Below, piece after piece: positions 23,501 to 35,673 of a stretch of 64,000 bases of DNA (position 1 is the first letter of the stretch; every line of letters begins with the position of its first letter). The position numbers were made by a program, and so were the translations under genes. The notes below the pieces were generated by a model that did not search any database, was not told the DNA's origin, and worked only from the letters and a program-made list of their open reading frames with translations. Source of the DNA: Chamaecrista fasciculata (taxonomy: Eukaryota > Streptophyta > Magnoliopsida > Fabales > Fabaceae); the NCBI GenBank assembly GCA_003254925.1, contig QANZ01045711.1:78032-142031 (forward strand). Direction: 5' to 3'.

Positions 23501-26500
23501 AACTTAACTAATAAGATGGATGAGTTCCCTTTAAAAAAAAAAAATCCCTTTGTCAAAGTACTATAAATTAGTGATGAGTATATATTGAGTACAAGTAGGA
23601 ATGAGGATGTTCATTCAGACTCTGGCATAATAGTTATTGAAAAGGCATAATAATTCATTAATTTTCTAGTCTCTCGTAAGGGAGTTTTATGCATAAAAAT
23701 TCAATATAAGGGTTATATGTTAAATTAAGCTAAAACATCAAGGAATTTATAGTAATTTGATCAAAAGAATTATATTGAATGGGATAAATAACTAACAATG
23801 CTCACCGTTAATTCACATCAGGTTCAATACTTAGTACTTACAATCTATACCCTCTAACCAAAATGTACTTTATCATCCTTAACACAACTACTATAATTAA
23901 TTAAACCAACTTAGAGCTCCCCCTACTGATATATACGTATTATAATATTAATCACCTATGAATATTATATATAGGCCAAAATATACTTTTGGTCCCATAT
24001 CTTTTACTCAAATTTCGATTTGGTCTTATATCTTTTTTTGTTACACTTTTAGTCTCTTTGGTCAAGTGCAGAATGAGTCTCATTCCTTTTTGTTATATAT
24101 TGATTTCATATCTTTACAAAAAATTTTACCATTAGTCTCACAATGTAACCCTTTGTAAAGATATGAGACCAATTATATAACTTGACAAAAAAAAAATATG
24201 AGACTAAAAGTGTAAAAAAAAATTATACATGACCAAATTAAGATTTGGGCAAAATATATGGGATCAAAATTGTACTTTGACTCTATATATATGTGTGTGT
24301 GTGTAAATGAGGTTTGATCAAGGTTATTAAAACCGGACCGGCCATTGAACCGGCCGAAGGAGGGGTTCAAGGTTCAATGGTTCAACCGGAGTCCAACCGG
24401 GGTCGGACCGTTGATAAATAAATAAATTAAAAATAATAAAAAAATCTATATATGATAAAATTTTAATTCAAATATTCATAATTAGGTTACAAAATACAAT
24501 TATAACATTAATATATTAATACAATTTTCATAAATTAACATGAATTAATATAGAGATAATCAATTTTCATAATGTTCAACAATATAATATCATCAAGTGA
24601 CATTTTATGATCACTTTCTCTATCAAATTTTGGTTCATAATCAACATTCTCTAATATTTGACCCATAATTATAAAAAAAAGACCAAAAAAATCCAAAAAA
24701 AAAGAAAAAAATAAATAAACCAGGACCGGTTCAACCGGTTTGCCTCCGGTTCAGGCCGGTTTCACCGGTTTTTGGCCGGTTCAGCTCGGTTCTTTGCCTG
24801 GCCGGTTATTAAAACGACTCGGACCGGCCTAATGGCCGGTTCAACCGGTCGGACCAGCCAGTCAAGTCTGGTTTTAATAACTATGGGTTTGATATTGTTT
24901 TCTTGATAAACAATTGAATGTGATGATCATGATATATATAATTTTGAAATTATGTGGATATTTACATTAATATTATGCATATATATTTTGAAATATACAG
25001 TGGAAGCTTTGAAAGATATAGCAAGGAGTTTGGGGAAAACACATTGGGACTTCAGTGTGGATCCATGCAGTGGACAAAATGGATGGGTTAGGCCTCATCC
25101 TGTCAGAGGAGAAGAAAATCATCTCACCTGTGATTGTTCTTTTGCCAATGCCACCCTTTGTCACGTCACCCACTTGTATATCTCTCTCTCTCTCCCAAAT
25201 ATATTATTTATTTGGTCTCTGAATTTATATTGAGTGTGCGTTTAGATTAGGGTGACAACTTAAAGGAGGATAAAAGAAGGGAAAGTAATAAAGGAGAGAT
25301 AAAAAATTTGTGTTATAAAAGAGAATTTTCGTAAATGGTGTTTGAAAAAAATGAGAGATAAAGAAAGAATTTTGATGTGAAATTATGATTGGAAAATGAG
25401 TCAACTAATTAGTCAGACATATGGAACCCCTATAATGCTGTAGTGCTGAGAGAGAAAAGAACATTTATAGAGAGAGAAAGTGTCAGAAGTGTGAGTGTCA
25501 TTGACACTTTCTCTCTTTAGTTGTTCCTTTCTCTCTTAACATACAAGTGTAGTACACTACAGAGGATTTAAATTTCTAATTAATCCTTTAATAATTAAAA
25601 TATATGATTTGGTTCCCAAGGATCAAATAGTTGACAATTGTAATAATTCATAGGCTAAGCAGTAAATTTTGATTAATTAGAAATCGATTAATTAACTCAA
25701 TGTAAATTCAAATATAAATTTGTGGTCCCTAAAATGTATTATAAAAACTAAATTAGTGCAATTCAAAAAAAAAGGAAAAAACGAATGTAATCTAAAAAAA
25801 CTAAATTAGAAATTTAGATAAATGATACAGACCAAGTTATTATTTTTCCTCTTTATATGTAATTTTATCTTTTAATTATGTTTTTTTTTTAAAAACAAAT
25901 TTTGATAAGTTTTAAATAAATAATATAAGAACATCTTATCTCGAGTAAACTAATAATTCAGTCACTAAAACAATTATCAAACTAACAATTTAGTCCTTAA
26001 AAAATTGAAATATATATTTTAATCCTTAAAAAGTTAAAAAGTTATATGTATTAGTCATTTTCATAATTTTTTTTTTCAAAACTAAAACTCCATTCCATAA
26101 AAAAAAAAAAACACCAATACCAAAGCAAAAAACCAAAACAACTACAACAAAACACAAACTACTAGAACAAACAACAACTATAGCAAGATCCATCAATACC
26201 AGAATCCTCATCTAACACACCAGCATTCTTCTTCAAAATGACATCAAGAGTATTTTATTTTAATCTTTGAATGACTAAATTATGTATTTTAATTTTGTAA
26301 GGCTCAAGTTGTTAACTCGATAATTTTTCAAAGACTATATTGTTACTTTACTTGTTTATCTTTTAAAGAATTAATTCAAAGATTATTTGGTCGCTCATTT
26401 TTCACAATTTCAACAATTTGGTCCCTGCATTATTGAAATACGCTAGTTGGTCCCTCAATAATTACAAAAGTCAACTGGTTAGTCTCTATAGCCTCTCTCT

Positions 26501-29500
26501 GTTACTTAGACTGATGACCTGACTGTTAAATCCACATGTGATATGTCAAATGTCATATATTAATGCTATATGTGCAATTATTTGGTCTATTAGTTTTAAA
26601 ACTCAACTATTTGATCCATCTTTCCCTAATTTTTACCTTCTCTTCTAAGTTTTGGTTTGGTTTATTTCTTAAGTTTGTTGGTTCAGTTAATGTCCATGTC
26701 ATCAAGTTACTTAGAGGGTAATAACAGAGAGACTAAATACTTGACTATTATGATAAATGGGAGACTAAGTAGTCTATTTTGATAAATGAGGAACCAAATC
26801 GTTAACTCAGTGAAAAATGAAGGACTAAATAGTAGGTTTCCTCAATAAAGATTATGGCCTTTCCCTGTAATATGTATTGTGTGCGCAGACTCGCGAAACA
26901 ACAAAATCTTAACGGTACACTCCCACCTGAACTGGTCAATTTGCCGTACCTTCAAGAAATGTACGCACAAATCAACTTCAGTCTCCAATTGTTTTGATGT
27001 AAAATGGCGTTCTCGTAGTTTTCATCTCTCTGATTCTTAATTTCTCTTTGGTACAGCGATCTCGCTCGCAACTACTTGAACGGTTCAATCCCTAAACAAT
27101 GGGGCTCATTGAAATATCTCATCAACATGTATGGTATCTTCACTTGTCTTTGATTTCTCTGTAATCACTTCCACCATTTCTTCGTTATGATTCTGAAAAA
27201 TTAGTTTAATTTGTTACTGAACTCTTAAATGTAATGATACTTGTTAATTTGGGATGTGGTAGTACTCTTCTCGGAAATCGGCTATCGGGTCCAATCCCAG
27301 CAGAGATAGGAAACCTTACGAATATGAAGAGTTTGTAAGTTTCTGAGTATTCATGTTAGGGTTTTCTCTCATTTCATTTTGTTGATGTTTTAAGCGAGCT
27401 TAATTTGCAATGGTTAGGGTTTTGGAGTTCAATCAGTTGTCTGGAAATCTACCAACCGAGCTTGGGAATCTTGGCCAGCTTGAAAGACTGTAAGGGCCCA
27501 ACTTGATTTTCTACCCAAGTTACTACTTAAATATTTTTGTTCAAATATTTATTTTGGTCCTAAATATATGCCCTAATGTTCATTTTGGTCCTTTATGTTT
27601 CAAAATGTTCAAACTAGTCCTAAATGTTGACAAAATGTTTCATTCCGGTCCCAAACTATTGAATATGGTTATATTTCTCTTGTTACAAGTTCGAATTTGG
27701 CGAGTTCAGAGCGATGTATTGTTCTCAAAGAGTACTTTCTCTATCCAATTGAGATCGTCAACAAACGAGGTCAAATCGGTCCCGATAGTAGATCGCTCGT
27801 TTCATGGTCTAACAATTGAAATTGATCATATCTCTCTCGTTTCAAGTTCAAATGCGACGAATCCAAAGTTTCGAGTTACTCTTAACAAGTCCTTTGAACT
27901 TAAAATGAGAGAGGAGAGAAATATGACTGAATTCAATAGTTTGGAATCAAAATGAAATATTTTGCTAACATTTAGGACCAATTTGAACATTTTGAAACAT
28001 AAAGGACTAAAATGAACATCAACGCACACTATTAGGACCGAAATGACCCTTTGACCAATATTTTTTGTTAAAATGGAGATTTCTAAAGCCATACTCTTTA
28101 TGAAAATGGCTTTTTTTATTTCCGTAATGTGTGTTTGTTTTCTAACCAATGCTCTATGCCTATATTAAAAATTTGTTGTTGAAATAGGTTTCTTACTTCC
28201 AACAATTTTACTGGTGAATTACCTACATCATTTGCAAGACTCACTAGTTTGAGAGACATGTAAGTTTCTATTTTTTGTTTGTTCTATAACAATGACTATA
28301 TATATATATATATTGTATTTTAAGTTCTCAATTACTGATAACTTCGCTGTTACTTATGCACACATAATGCAGTCGAATTGGTGGCAATCAATTTTCTGGA
28401 AAGATACCAAATTATATTGGGAGCTGGACAAGTCTAGTGAAACTGTGTGGAACCTTACATCTTTATGAGATTTTGACATATTTGGTTGTTGAATTACATA
28501 TTTTCTTCCATCTAAAGTACGTTTGTTGTTTCTATTTCCATACTTTAACAGAGTGATCCAAGGAAGTGGTTTCAGTGGTCCAATTCCTTCAGAGATTTCA
28601 TTGCTTGGAAACTTGGCTGACTTGTATGTATAATACTGTTTAATGTTGTTACTCAACTTTTAAAGCTATCATGCTTTTCTATTGTTGATGACCATGCTTA
28701 ATGTACGATTTGCAGGAGAATTAGTGACTTGAATGGACCTGATTCCACTTTTCCTCAACTTAATAATATGACAGGATTGAATACATTGTGAGTTTACACT
28801 TCAATTGTGAGTCAATGCTTTAATAAGCCTATGTTTCAAGGACAAAGAGAGAGATACTAATTTTTTTTAGTTGCAAAATCCACTTATATGATTGTTCCTC
28901 AGGATATTAAGGAGTTGCAATATTAATGGAACACTACCTCAGTATCTTGGAACAATGACAAGTATAACATCCCTGTAAGATTTTCTTTTTTCCATTTTAT
29001 TTGGCTACTTCCAATTGTATATTTTTTATTTTGGTATCATTTTTATCTTGATGATGGGTCTTCTCAAATTTCTTTGATAAATGGACTTTCAATATGCCTC
29101 ATCCTTTTCCAGAGACCTCAGCTTTAACAAATTGACTGGTGAAATTCTATCTAGCTATTCAGGCTTAAGAAAGGCGCAGTACATGTAAGATATTTTTTTG
29201 GGCGGTTTGCAATGTATAATTATTTACACCAGATATGTGGAAATTGAAAAATCAAGAAGAGAGAAGAGGAACTTTACAATAAATAGAGGATTTTGAGTTA
29301 TAGTAGGTTAATGGCATAGCATCTTTATAATTGATTCTTGTCAGCTTCTACGAATTAAAGGAAACCATTCATGCTGTTAAAGTCAGACTAGTTAAGCTGA
29401 TAGATGGATTCCTGGGATTAATCTGAATCAATTGAGCTCCCTCTAGATGAAAGGGATGGGATTGTACATTCCAAATGGATCATCAATAATTGATGAGTTT

Positions 29501-32500
29501 CATGCACTTCAATCCAAAAGAGTTATTGAATGAAGGTTTATGATTAGTTTTCTTAGTATCTCTAACACTTGATATTGCTTTTGCTTAGATACTTAACTGG
29601 AAACATTCTCACTGGATTAGTGCCTGAGTGGGTAGAGAATTCTGGCTTTGTGTAAGTTTGCTTTCCTATGATACTTTTAACATTACTTGAATTAAATAGT
29701 TAAAGTCTTTCACATGATGAAACTATTGAAGAAACCTATTTCCTTTTTGTCAATTTCAGAAATGTAGCATTGCTACCAGCATATCTATTCCTACGTTTGG
29801 TTATTTTGTACTTAAACTTGCAATATCGAATTGGTGATAATGAAAAAGCAGAATGTTGTTATAAATTATGCTCAACAACTATATAATCATGACAAGTTTC
29901 AAAAATTAGTTTGAAGGTCCTTTAACGACAAAATCCAAAAAAGTCTCCTGAACTATAATTACAATTCAAGGAAATCATTTTGAAAATATTCTGATGGAGC
30001 TGAATTTAAAATGTATCTGTCTGACTACAAAGGAGAATTGCTATTTTATTTTGATATTAATATTCTTAGCTTATGGTCCATCTTGTATTTCAATGTTTAG
30101 ATTTTGAATTACATTTTGTATTTTGTATGTAGAGATCTTTCATATAACAACTTCAGCGTTGGAAACCCTGGGCAACTGACCTGTGAGACGGGAAATGTGT
30201 AAGACTACTCAAATATATATGGATTAGTTTGTAATATAAAGAAGAAATCTAATCTTAACCATCTATGCTATGACTTAGGAATTTGTTTTCAAGCACTGTG
30301 GTGGGAAATAGCTCGTAAGTTACGCATTATGGTTTTTATTTCACTTATATATTTTATTCACATTATATTTTGTTACTGAAACATATGCTGGTTGTGGCTT
30401 TCGATCTCAGGGGAACAGTACCATGTTTGAGAGGCTTTAGTTGTCCCAAAAGTAAGTTAATATGTCACATATTTCATATAGTCTTTTAACATATCACTAA
30501 CACTTTAGCATTAGACCCATATTCCCCATTTCTCTCATTTCTGAGGTATAATGGGGGAACTGTTCACCACAGGTTGCCTTACTTGTATATCAAGAGCAAA
30601 CTCAGCTAAACTTAAGAATATGGTCCAATCTTAGAGGGACAGACAGTAAAAATCAAATAAAAAGAAATTGATCTGTATCCTATTTATTCAAGCTTCTTCC
30701 AAATAATAAGCCATTTTCAAGGGGTACCAAGAGTAGTGTTTTTGGTACAAGAGGGAAGAAAAAATTTGGAGTCTCTCCTTAGGGGTATGCTTGGAAATTA
30801 ATAGGGGAAAAGAAGAGACGAGGTTAAGGTAGAAAGAAGGGAGAGGAAGGGGAGGTTAACCTTCCATATCTGCCCTTGTTTGGGTGTTGATACTTATTCC
30901 AAATACCTTAATTTGGAGTATTTTGAATTTTACGAAGGTGGGAGATGATGGAGAATCAAATATTGATCCTCCATTATCTTTCCCTCCAATTTTCAACTCC
31001 CAAAACAAGGAGAAAATATCAGTATTATCTCTTCCTCCTTTCTATTCTCCTCCTTAATCCTCTATCTAAACATACTCTAGAAGAAAAGCAATGATAAAAA
31101 ATAATTCTTTGTTTTTTAAAATTGTATCTCTCCCATAAATTCGTTAATTATCGTAAATAATTACCTCATTTCTTGACCCACCCTTTTAAACACATGCCAT
31201 TTTTTTGGTAATTTGACAGCTGCTTTTCTCCTACAGCAGTACAACATTGTTTCTAAAACTAACATTGGGAAGAAGTCATTTCAATATAAGTAATAATTCA
31301 TAGCTTGACCAGCCTTAAATATCTTCAGTCTAAGAGTTCCTTATTCTGATGAATTCCTTAACATAGTTATAGTGGTTGCTGATTCTTTTCTTCTTATCCC
31401 AGCCTGGTTCTCTCTCCATATTAACTGTGGTGGTAAGGCATTAACAGTGAATGGAAGTACAGTATATGATGATGATTCGGATGGATCTGGACAAGCAAGG
31501 TTCCACCGGAGTGAAACAAATTGGGTATTGAGCAGTACTGGTTATTTCTTGGACAGAGAAAGTGGAGATTACTATACCTGGACAAATGATTCTACACTCT
31601 CAATGACCAATGCTGAATTATACATGAATGCACGTGTTTCTCCCCTCTCTCTTAGTTATTACGGATTTTGCCTGGGCAATGGAAACTACACTATTAAGCT
31701 TCATTTTGCAGAGATAATGTTCACAGATGATAAAACATATAACAGCCTAGGGAGGCGTATATTCGATGTCTACATTCAGGTAAATTGTCATATACTTTTG
31801 CTTAGATATGGTCTTTGGTCCTTGAAATATTTACACTTAAACTATTTAGCCCTTGAATCTTAGAAATATACAATTCAGTTGTTCGAAAGATAAATGATTG
31901 AACTATTTGATCCCAAAAAGCTCTTATAAGTCATAACCCTAAAAGTCTTAGACTTGTTACTCATTAGTCGCTAGGGCATGTGTTGGTGGGAATTGTTGAT
32001 TAGTTGATTCAAAAACTCTCAAGAACTGAATTATGAATGACATCTTACAGGGAAAACTGGTACTTAAGGATTTCAATATTGTTGAAGAAGCAGGAGGTGT
32101 TGGTAAGGCAATCACAAAAGAATTCACTGCGATTGTGACTAGTAATTCCTTGGAGATCCGCTTCTATTGGGCTGGGAAAGGGACAACTGCTATTCCATTT
32201 AAATCAGTATATGGTCCTCTTATATCAGCTATATCTGTGGTTCCAGGTTTATTGAAACTCTCTGCAAGTGTTTATTCTTCTGCCTTCATTGTGATGTTAT
32301 CATCTAATTATATGCAACCCTCTTGCATATAAATCGAGCAGACTTTGTACCCCCTTCAGAAAATGGAAGTAGCATAGCTGGAGGGGCAGTGGCTGGCATT
32401 GTAGTTGCTGGAGCAATTATAATAATCCTAGTACTTGGTATTCTTTGGTGGAAAGGCTATATAGGACAGAAAAATTCATTAGCTAGAGGTAATTAAAAGC

Positions 32501-34614
32501 TAATCACTATTGTTATCACAATTATGAATCTTTTCTCTTAACCACTTGAGTTCTCGTGGACGAATGTGTAATATGCGTGCACATAGCATCTATTCTAGTG
32601 TGTAACTTATGTTTAGTTATATGGTTATCTGACCTCAGGTGCTACTTTCTAACATTTGTTTGTTTCCTCTGACAGAGCTTAAGGGTTTAGGTATGCAAAC
32701 TGGTGTATTTACTTTGAGGCAAATCAAAGCAGCAACAAACAACTTTGACATTGATAATAAGATTGGAGAAGGAGGGTTTGGTCCTGTTTACAAAGTATAT
32801 TCCATGGCATAACCTTTACATTGCTTCCTTAGAATTTTTTGTTTACTCTGAACTGTTACATCCACCATTCCCAAAAATGCAGGGCTATCTGCCAGATGGC
32901 ACTATAATAGCAGTTAAGCAACTTTCTTCTAAATCAAAGCAAGGAAACCGTGAGTTTATAAATGAGATAGGCATGATTTCTGCTTTGCAACACCCTTATC
33001 TTGTCAAACTCTATGGTTGTTGTGTTGAGAGAGATCAGTTGTTGCTGGTTTATGAATACATGGAAAACAATAGCCTTGCTCGTGCATTATTTGGTAATTG
33101 TTTCTCTGTTTGTACAACTTTGTTTTGGCGGTAACAATTTGCAATCATTTACAAGTAACTTATGTTATGCTCTAATTTTTGTGATTGTCACATTAAAAAA
33201 TTAAGGGAAAGAAGAAAGCCGATTACATTTAGATTGGCCAACAAGGTACAGAATTTGTATTGGTATTGCTAGAGGTTTGGCTTTCCTCCATGAAGAGTCA
33301 AGATTGAAGATTGTTCATAGGGACATTAAAGCCACGAATGTGTTGCTTGATAAAGATCTGAATCCAAAGATATCTGATTTTGGTTTGGCCAAGCTCGATG
33401 AAGAGGACAATACCCACATCAGCACTCGAATAGCTGGGACTTAGTGAGCTTCTTTATTCTAATTATTCACTTCTAATTTGTTAATAATTAATAAAATGTT
33501 GTGAAATTTCTAAGATTAGTGTAATGGGTGTGTTTATAATAATGCAGTGGATATATGGCTCCTGAATATGCAATGCATGGTCATTTGACTGACAAAGCAG
33601 ATGTTTATAGTTTTGGTATTGTTGCATTGGAAATTGTTACTGGGAGGAGCAACAACCGTAACCAAAGCTTTCATCTTCTTGATTGGGTAAATATTCTCAG
33701 GGTCTTCTACATTCATTCCATTTTTATTGTTCTTGAGATTATGTTCCAAGACAGTGTATGGTGGGTCATATCTAAAGGTACAAATAATCTATTTCAATTT
33801 TCTTTTAGAGCAAGCATTGAGAGGATTGATTTGTTTTTTTCCACAAAACTGAATTTTCTGAGAGGTGTTTTGATTTATCAAACAAGAACATGAAGGTATT
33901 CAAATAATACCCTACCACTTCATATTATGTTATTTTGCTGCATTCATGCATTCCAGACACATCTTTAACACTCCTAGACAAAATGTTGCGGCTCAAATAA
34001 TACTTGAATGCTTTAGATGATGTCATGTTTCACTCTTTTTGTCTTAATTATATGTCAAAGTTCATGCTCTTGATATCTGGCAATGCATATGCAATGCACA
34101 TAATTATATCGAATTTTCAATGTACTTAATAGTACTTTGAGCACTTGAAAATTCCAGTGGTTGATTGATTTCAAGTACAAACAAACTTTGTGAACAAACT
34201 ACTCTTTGTTTGTACTTCTACCAGGCCTATCTCTTCAAAGAAAAAGACAATATGTTAGAACTAGTTGATCCAAGGTTGAGTTCAAAGTTTCAGGCTGAAG
34301 AGGCTATGGTGATGATTAATATAGCTCTCCTATGCACAAATGTGACTCCATCACTTAGACCAACCATGTCTTCAGTGGTAAGAATGCTTGAAGATAGAAC
34401 TGTTCATGAGGTGGTATCAGATTCAAGTGAATTATTGGATGATATGAAGACGAAGGCAATGCAAGAGTTTTACGAACAAACAGAAGGAAATAAAACATTG
34501 GAGACTCAAAGTCAGAGCATCTCAGTGGATAGACTATGGACTGATTCGCCTACATCAGTCACTGATCTTTATCCTCTTCACGTGGATTCTTCTTACCTGG
34601 GGTCTAGAAGTTAG
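17579..34614 (+). CDS. LRR-malectin receptor-like serine/threonine kinase (LRR-VIII-2 type)
   Basis: The 24 exons are 17579-17699, 25001-25175, 26889-26960, 27057-27128, 27263-27334, 27418-27489, 28188-28259, 28373-28444, 28552-28623, 28716-28787, 28903-28974, 29113-29184, 29589-29651, 30133-30198, 30279-30314, 30411-30451, 31403-31779, 32051-32246, 32342-32488, 32676-32794, 32883-33093, 33206-33443, 33548-33686 and 34225-34614. All introns are GT-AG; the total is 3039 nt, 1012 residues. Order: hydrophobic signal peptide (about 8-30); DPCSG and CDCSF cysteine motifs before residue 98; ten 24-residue LRRs, one per 72-bp exon (99-338); malectin domain from LHINCGG (about 408-598); membrane span (about 612-633). 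The kinase has GEGGFG (678-683), Lys699, HRD with Asp797, DFG (815-817) and APE (841-843), so it is RD-type and looks active. It should act at the plasma membrane, sensing an extracellular, possibly wall-derived, ligand; that is family-based inference. In-frame ATGs at 17564 and 17531 are alternative starts; 17579 has the better context (G at -3). Confidence 0.93.
17852..18574. mobile_element. GAGTAAA-family MITE in intron 1, interrupted
   Basis: The left end GAGTAAATTAATAACTC and the right end 'aaaatttcactttactcc' are inverted, with 'ttttaaggacc' and 'ggtccctaaaa' inside each end. A hAT MITE (17925-18370) sits within it. The same terminus occurs at 19066, 21367 and about 25942. Confidence 0.55.
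17917..18378. mobile_element. hAT MITE with perfect 8-bp target duplication
   Basis: The element proper is 17925-18370 (446 bp). Ends are TAGGGATGGCAA and TTGCCATCCCTA, flanked by ACTACACG at 17917-17924 and 18371-18378. Both halves are packed with GGATATCC / TATCCG motifs in inverted orientation. It is non-coding, and it lies inside a GAGTAAA-type MITE in the kinase's first intron. Confidence 0.9.
19066..19337. mobile_element. GAGTAAA-family MITE in intron 1
   Basis: GAGTAAACTAATAATTCGGTC on the left is mirrored by GATCAAATTGTCAATTTACTC on the right. 'cctttaaagatta' and 'gaaagattaaaac' blocks lie between. The flanking 9-mers match poorly (5 of 9), so the superfamily is not proved. Confidence 0.6.
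20142..20986. mobile_element. non-autonomous MULE, TTTTGGTCC type, in intron 1
   Basis: Ends GGCCAAATATCTATTTTGGT and ACCAAAATAAGTTTTGGGCC enclose 845 bp. The interior shares 'gagagatatgaccatattcaat'-type blocks with 8981-9830. The 9-bp flanks have decayed. Open frames inside are not genes. Confidence 0.6.
21367..21631. mobile_element. GAGTAAA-family MITE in intron 1
   Basis: GAGTAAATTAACAATTTGATC and its near-complement TAAATTGTTAGTTTATTC form the ends. Flanking 9-mers TAAATATTC and TAGTTTTTC agree at 6 of 9. It is non-coding. Confidence 0.6.
22300..22611 (+). mobile_element. short non-autonomous Helitron in intron 1
   Basis: The 312-bp unit starts TCTATACTATTATA after an A and ends CTAA before a T, the usual A/T insertion of Helitrons. 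A stem-loop CATGCC-GTTAG-GGCATG lies at about 22582-22598, ten bases before the terminus. No Rep/helicase is encoded. The loop sequence is shared with the Helitron at 39173-39461. Confidence 0.78.
22817..23226. mobile_element. MULE MITE with perfect 9-bp duplication, intron 1
   Basis: The element is 22826-23217 (392 bp), flanked by TTATATAAA at 22817-22825 and 23218-23226. Ends are GGAAAACATACTATTGATACC and the near-complement AAAAGTATTTTTTCC. The body repeats 'gaaggtataattga' blocks in both orientations. It is non-coding. Confidence 0.88.
23974..24282. mobile_element. MULE MITE in intron 1
   Basis: Ends GGCCAAAATATACTTTTGGTC and GGATCAAAATTGTACTTTGA are inverted. Flanks TTATATATA and CTATATATA match at 8 of 9. 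The 309-bp unit has no coding content. Confidence 0.7.
24311..24893. mobile_element. hAT-like element with CCGG-rich ends, intron 1
   Basis: The 567-bp element (24319-24885) begins CAAGGTTATTAAAACCGG and ends TGGTTTTAATAACTATG. GGTTTGAT flanks it on both sides (24311-24318 and 24886-24893), a perfect 8-bp duplication. Ends are packed with ACCGGT motifs. The AT-rich core is the reverse complement of that in the split element at 5745-8264. Confidence 0.85.
25942..26352. mobile_element. GAGTAAA-family MITE in intron 2
   Basis: The left end GAGTAAACTAATAATTCAGTC matches others of the family, and the right end reads 'aaagactatattgttactttac'. The centre (about 26060-26240) carries an A-rich, AAC/ACA-rich insertion not seen in other copies. 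Confidence 0.5.
26383..26846. mobile_element. long-TIR repeat in intron 2
   Basis: Left 'ttggtcgctcatttttcac' and right 'gtgaaaaatgaaggactaaa' are inverted, and further 'tttggtccctcaat' blocks are mirrored. AAAGATTAT occurs near both ends, but the exact border and duplication cannot be fixed. Confidence 0.5.
27530..28065. mobile_element. MULE MITE in intron 6 of the kinase gene
   Basis: The element is 27539-28056 (518 bp), flanked by a perfect 9-bp AATATTTTT (27530-27538 and 28057-28065). Ends are GTTCAAATATTTATTTTGGTC and GGACCGAAATGACCCTTTGACC. The open frames on both strands here are repeat artefacts. It expands an intron between two LRR exons to about 700 bp but leaves the splice sites alone. 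Confidence 0.88.
30775..31085. mobile_element. possible Tourist-like MITE in intron 16
   Basis: Purine-rich 'gggaaaagaagagacgagg...gggagaggaaggggagg' on the left is mirrored by 'cctcctttctattctcctcc' on the right, near GGTATGCTTGG and CTAAACATACTC. The layout is like 1229-1526, but the ends are degenerate. Confidence 0.45.
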
Positions 34615-34654
34615 TCCTTCTTTACAAATGTGTGTGTTTGTAACTTTGTAGAGG

Positions 34655-34915
34655 AAACTCTTTTTTTTGGTAAAAAAACTCTTATTTTATATTCTTTAAA
34701 TTTGTACCAAAACAACGATTTAGTTTTTGGATATTAGAAATATACTTTTTGATCAAACATCAACTATTTACTCACTCTAGATAATGTTTCAAGGACTACA
34801 TAATCAACGTTTGTAAAAACAAAAAAAAAATCAGGGACCTAAATGTGTATTTCCAATATCTAGGGACTAAATTGTGGTATTGTGATAGATTTAGGGACTG
34901 AAAAATAGGTTTACT
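34655..34915. mobile_element. MITE-like repeat downstream of the kinase gene
   Basis: 'caacgatttagtttttggatattagaaatata' is mirrored by 'tatttccaatatctagggactaaattgtgg', and 'ggtaaaaaaac' by 'aggtttactttcc'. This gives a roughly 260-bp inverted structure close to the 3' end of the gene. No clear duplication. Confidence 0.45.
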
Positions 34916-35326
34916 TTCCCTTTGTATTATATCTACAGTATACAGTATCCACAAAGTATACCAGAGATTCTGCCATTATTCAATGTATTGTAATCATACT
35001 TGTGGTGTTGCTTTGGCATGCCTTCTATTAATGAGAAACAATATGTATATATTTCTAGAGAACAATGATTTATCGTTGGTTCTTATCTATTTATTTTTAA
35101 AAACCTGGTGACACAGATGATCAAACTAAGGCTTCTCACTAAATATCCAAAATTCGTTAGCCACCACGCAACTTAATTTGTCTTTGATTAAATATTTTCA
35201 TCTATAATGGTATTCTCTAGTTTCTGCTATGGGAAATGACAAATTGCATTCACAAAAAGTGTTTTTGAATGATGGTGGTCCTTATGACAAAAAAAAAATG
35301 ATGGTGGTCCTTCAATATAATTGATG

Positions 35327-35673
35327 TGATTTTTTTGGTACAAGTACCCTTTTTGGTCTCCAAATTTTACATCAAATATCATTTTTGTCTTTATTCTTTT
35401 TTTGTGGTCAATTTCGTCTTCAATATTTCACATCCTTAGATAACAATAGTCTTCATCTTATTTTTCAATTTGAGTTAGAATTTGAAATTTTTTTCTACAT
35501 GCCATTAGCTACGTAGAATTTATTGTTAATATTTAGCTAAAGTAAAAACAAATGATAAAATTGACCAAAATATAAAACATTGGGAACGAAATTGACCGTA
35601 AAAATAGAATGAGAACCAAATTGACCATTGATATAAAGTTTAGAAACCAAATGAATACTTTTGCTGATTTTTT
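35327..35673. mobile_element. MULE MITE with perfect 9-bp duplication
   Basis: The element is 35336-35664 (329 bp), flanked by TGATTTTTT at 35327-35335 and 35665-35673. Ends carry TTTTTGGTCTCCAAA and its near-complement. Internal 'aaaattgacc' motifs are inverted. It is non-coding. Confidence 0.82.

Noticed and set aside
27503..28149. 150- and 107-residue frames on both strands
   Set aside because: They cover a MULE MITE in intron 6; its inverted ends create open frames on both strands.
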